Of a stretch of DNA of 8,846 nt, positions 6,963 to 8,846 are shown one piece after another. The translations under genes and the position numbers were made by a program. The stretch covers positions 1 through 8,846 of the forward strand of contig JAITTM010000220.1 of NCBI GenBank assembly GCA_031286975.1, written 5' to 3'. The notes below the pieces were generated by a model. The model made no database searches, was not told where the DNA came from, and saw nothing but the letters and a program-made list of their open reading frames with translations. Position 1 is the first letter of the stretch, and every line of letters begins with the position of its first letter. The DNA is from Coriobacteriales bacterium (GTDB lineage Bacteria > Actinomycetota > Coriobacteriia > Coriobacteriales > UBA8131).

Positions 6963-7769
6963 CTACGCAGGCCTTGCGTCAAAGAGCCCGCCGCGGTAAG
7001 CCTGCAGGTATTCCATGCAGTACTCGTCGTTGCCGAGCAGGGTGTTGGTCGCATGCAGTGTGGCCTGCATATCGGCTGACATGGGGTCCATGATGGCGCT
7101 ATCCATGCCCGCAGCCATGGATAAGGCCAGAAACTGCATGTTGATGGCTTTGCGGTAGGGCATACCAAACGAGATATTGCTCAGACCTGAGGTGAAGTGC
7201 ACATCGGGATATTCGGCCTTGATGAGCCTGATGGCCTCGCTGAAGCTCAAGAAGGAATCCTCTTTTGTGGCGATGCCCTCGACCAGCGCGTCGATGAAGA
7301 TGCGAGAGCTCGCGATGCCCAGCGCATTGGCTTTGCCGATGATCTTGGACGCAAGCTCGAATTTGGCTTTTGGGCCACCAGGAAGGCCCGTACTGTCGCA
7401 GGTAAGGGCGACAACACACCACTCGGTATCTGCGATTGCAGGTAGGATCGCCTCGCATTTACCCTCTTCAAGTGAAACCGAGTTGAGGATGCCGGGTCTC
7501 TTGGCAAAAGGCATCATGTCAAGCAGCACCTGCGGATCAGAGCTATCAAGGCATAAGGGAAGATCAACGGCATCCTGCACTATCTGCATGAGCCATTCCA
7601 TGGTCTCGCGCTCGATCTCAGGAGCGACACCGGCGCAGATATCAAGGTAGTTGGCACCGCCATCTTTCTGGCCTTGGGCGATAAAACGTATGTAGTCCTC
7701 ATCCCTTGCATTGATTGCAGCCAAGGTCTTGGGGATAAAACCGTTGATCTTCTCTCCGATGATGATCAT
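6963..7769 (-). CDS. acsE: Methyltetrahydrofolate:corrinoid protein methyltransferase, AcsE-like
   Basis: Pterin-binding TIM-barrel methyltransferase, expected to move the methyl group of 5-methyl-THF to the cobalt of a corrinoid protein, which in acetogens is the corrinoid iron-sulfur protein. The 268 residues align end to end with my recollection of Moorella AcsE (262 residues). Seen: the start MIIIGEKING, CLDSS with Asp75, ILNS with Asn96, FID with Asp160 and GLSNIS with Asn198. These correspond to the folate-binding Asp and Asn residues of that enzyme. It lacks cobalamin-binding or activation domains, as expected for the stand-alone form. The ATG overlaps the stop of the reductase gene upstream (ATGA), with AGGGAG five bases before it. 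The partner corrinoid protein is not in the window, so methyl transfer to another corrinoid protein (methylotrophic or demethylating systems, MtgA-like) remains possible. Confidence 0.87.
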   Translation of the reverse strand: MIIIGEKINGFIPKTLAAINARDEDYIRFIAQGQKDGGANYLDICAGVAPEIERETMEWLMQIVQDAVDLPLCLDSSDPQVLLDMMPFAKRPGILNSVSLEEGKCEAILPAIADTEWCVVALTCDSTGLPGGPKAKFELASKIIGKANALGIASSRIFIDALVEGIATKEDSFLSFSEAIRLIKAEYPDVHFTSGLSNISFGMPYRKAINMQFLALSMAAGMDSAIMDPMSADMQATLHATNTLLGNDEYCMEYLQAYRGGLFDARPA

Positions 7770-8846
7770 GAATGCTCCCTTTTCTGGTTGTTGCGGGCGG
7801 TATCTGCAACAGGATCGCTCCTGTCATCCGGCAAGGACAGACGAAACGCCGTGTTGTCGCGTTTGTGCGTGTAGTTGCTCCAGGCCGATGTCTCGTAGAA
7901 ATCCCAGTTGTTGGGCGGCGTGATATAGGCATCAAGCTTGTGGAGTTCATTGTACTTCTTAAGACGATGGTATGCCTTGAAATGGATGCAATAGCGTTCG
8001 TTGGGATAGACTTCGCACCAGCCATTCATGCTGCCGCCGCAAGGTCCATTGCGTTGACACTTGGGACACTGTGTCATGGGGCAGGTATAGACTGCTGGTT
8101 CAAGACCGCAATCGCCGCAGTCCAAACAACCATAGAGCATGGTTTTTGGCAGATGCTCAAAACCGTGGCTGCGGTGGAGACCCTTCTTGCGCTCACGCCA
8201 GTCCATCACCTTCTCAAGCATCTTATAGCCGCGTTTTCCCTGAGTCAGTATCCAATAATGAAAAAAGCGCGAGAGTCCATAGGTCTTGAGGATGGCGTGC
8301 TCGCGGCGTACCTCGGTGCGGGGGGCAGGCTCATGCGCATTGAGGCCGGTGGGTTGCCCTTGAGCATCCAGCTCGGGTTGGTAGCAATAGAATCCATCCG
8401 CTTGTCCGTAGTCGAACTCCGTGGCGAGCTGCTCCCATCGGCCTTGCAGCTCGTCAGCGGTGTCGAGGATGCAGTTCAGCACCTCCGCGCTCAAACCCAT
8501 GCCACCGATATGCACGCCGGCATAACCCAGGCCACGCGCTATGGCAACCAGTTTCGCTGCTCGCAGGTGGCGTGCGGCCTGGCCCTTATCCGCAGTTTTT
8601 GTCTCCTCCTCGATCAATGCCAGGAGGCGTTTGTCCAGGTAGCAGCCGGGGATCCCACCCCGGCTCATGAGACGTGCCGCTCCAAGGGTGCACAGGTAGA
8701 TATTGGCGATAACCGGCGTCTGGTAGCCGTTGTCACGCAGGTACCAGATGAGTTCCTGCATCTTGCGGGCATCATACCCGATCTGGGAGATGGCGAATCG
8801 CGCTCCAGCCACGAGTTTCTTTTCCAGCTTGAGATACTGGGTGATT
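7766..8846 (-). CDS. metF: Methylenetetrahydrofolate reductase with fused MetV-like Cys-rich C-terminal domain (partial, 5' end cut)
   Basis: Reduces methylene-THF to methyl-THF on a flavin. The frame is open through the right edge: codons reading ITQYLKLEKKLVAGARF continue above 8812, where the GTG is an internal Val, not a start. The visible first part is the C-terminal portion of the MTHFR barrel (AISQIGYD, PVIANIYLC, GGIPGCYLDK); the N-terminal part, perhaps 150 or more residues, is missing. From about 8430 down to 7800 follows a second domain with dense cysteines at 8128-7988: CLDCGDC, CPMTQCPKC, RNGPCGGS, then CEV and YC. This pattern marks the MTHFR C-terminal/MetV family, in which cysteines bind an iron-sulfur cluster. 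In many acetogens MetV is a separate subunit; here it is fused. The last residues are charged and unconserved, and the gene overlaps the methyltransferase gene by ATGA. Confidence 0.9.
   Translation of the reverse strand, partial: ITQYLKLEKKLVAGARFAISQIGYDARKMQELIWYLRDNGYQTPVIANIYLCTLGAARLMSRGGIPGCYLDKRLLALIEEETKTADKGQAARHLRAAKLVAIARGLGYAGVHIGGMGLSAEVLNCILDTADELQGRWEQLATEFDYGQADGFYCYQPELDAQGQPTGLNAHEPAPRTEVRREHAILKTYGLSRFFHYWILTQGKRGYKMLEKVMDWRERKKGLHRSHGFEHLPKTMLYGCLDCGDCGLEPAVYTCPMTQCPKCQRNGPCGGSMNGWCEVYPNERYCIHFKAYHRLKKYNELHKLDAYITPPNNWDFYETSAWSNYTHKRDNTAFRLSLPDDRSDPVADTARNNQKREHS

Noticed and set aside
8810..8812. GTG as the start of the reductase gene
   Set aside because: The frame stays open to the window edge with family-like residues (KLEKKLVAGARF), so this codon is an internal valine.
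1..8846. Search for CRISPR arrays, tRNA/rRNA genes, insertion sequences or phage-like modules
   Set aside because: Coding genes fill nearly the whole window, and I saw no tandem repeats, transposase frames, or tRNA-like folds in the gaps.

Overview
The window looks like GC-rich chromosomal DNA from an anaerobic bacterium that uses one-carbon (folate) metabolism. It holds nine genes in two convergent groups, with almost no non-coding space. The two-subunit-type dihydroorotate dehydrogenase and the Wood-Ljungdahl methyl-branch genes point to a Gram-positive anaerobe. The GC-richness would suit a coriobacterial actinobacterium or a GC-rich clostridium, but the sequence alone does not settle this.

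Left part, plus strand (1-3151): the tail of a pyrimidine operon. A class 1B dihydroorotate dehydrogenase (pyrD, cut by the left edge) overlaps orotidine-5'-phosphate decarboxylase (pyrF) by ATGA. After a 162-base gap comes a uracil permease of the NCS2 family (uraA/pyrP type). Together they cover late steps of UMP synthesis plus uracil uptake.

Centre (3152-3299): a convergent intergenic region with a perfect 15-bp inverted repeat. It very probably terminates transcription from both sides.

Right part, minus strand (8846 down to 3300): the methyl branch of the Wood-Ljungdahl pathway in one array. In transcription order these are methylenetetrahydrofolate reductase with a fused Cys-rich MetV-like domain (cut by the right edge), an AcsE-type methyltetrahydrofolate:corrinoid methyltransferase, formate-THF ligase (fhs), methenyl-THF cyclohydrolase of the FTCD-C type (fchA), methylene-THF dehydrogenase (folD), and a small Pro/Gln-rich two-helix membrane protein of unknown role. 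The five enzymes would carry formate to methyl-THF and on to a corrinoid protein. Formate dehydrogenase, the corrinoid iron-sulfur protein and CO dehydrogenase/acetyl-CoA synthase are not in the window, so acetogenesis is possible but not shown.

The most interesting detail is that FolD lacks two residues needed for cyclohydrolase chemistry: the active-site Lys is Ala52 and the active-site Gln is Phe96. It sits directly after fchA, a dedicated cyclohydrolase. This suggests a division of labour in which FolD is only a dehydrogenase. I see no RNA genes, mobile elements, CRISPR arrays or clear pseudogenes.
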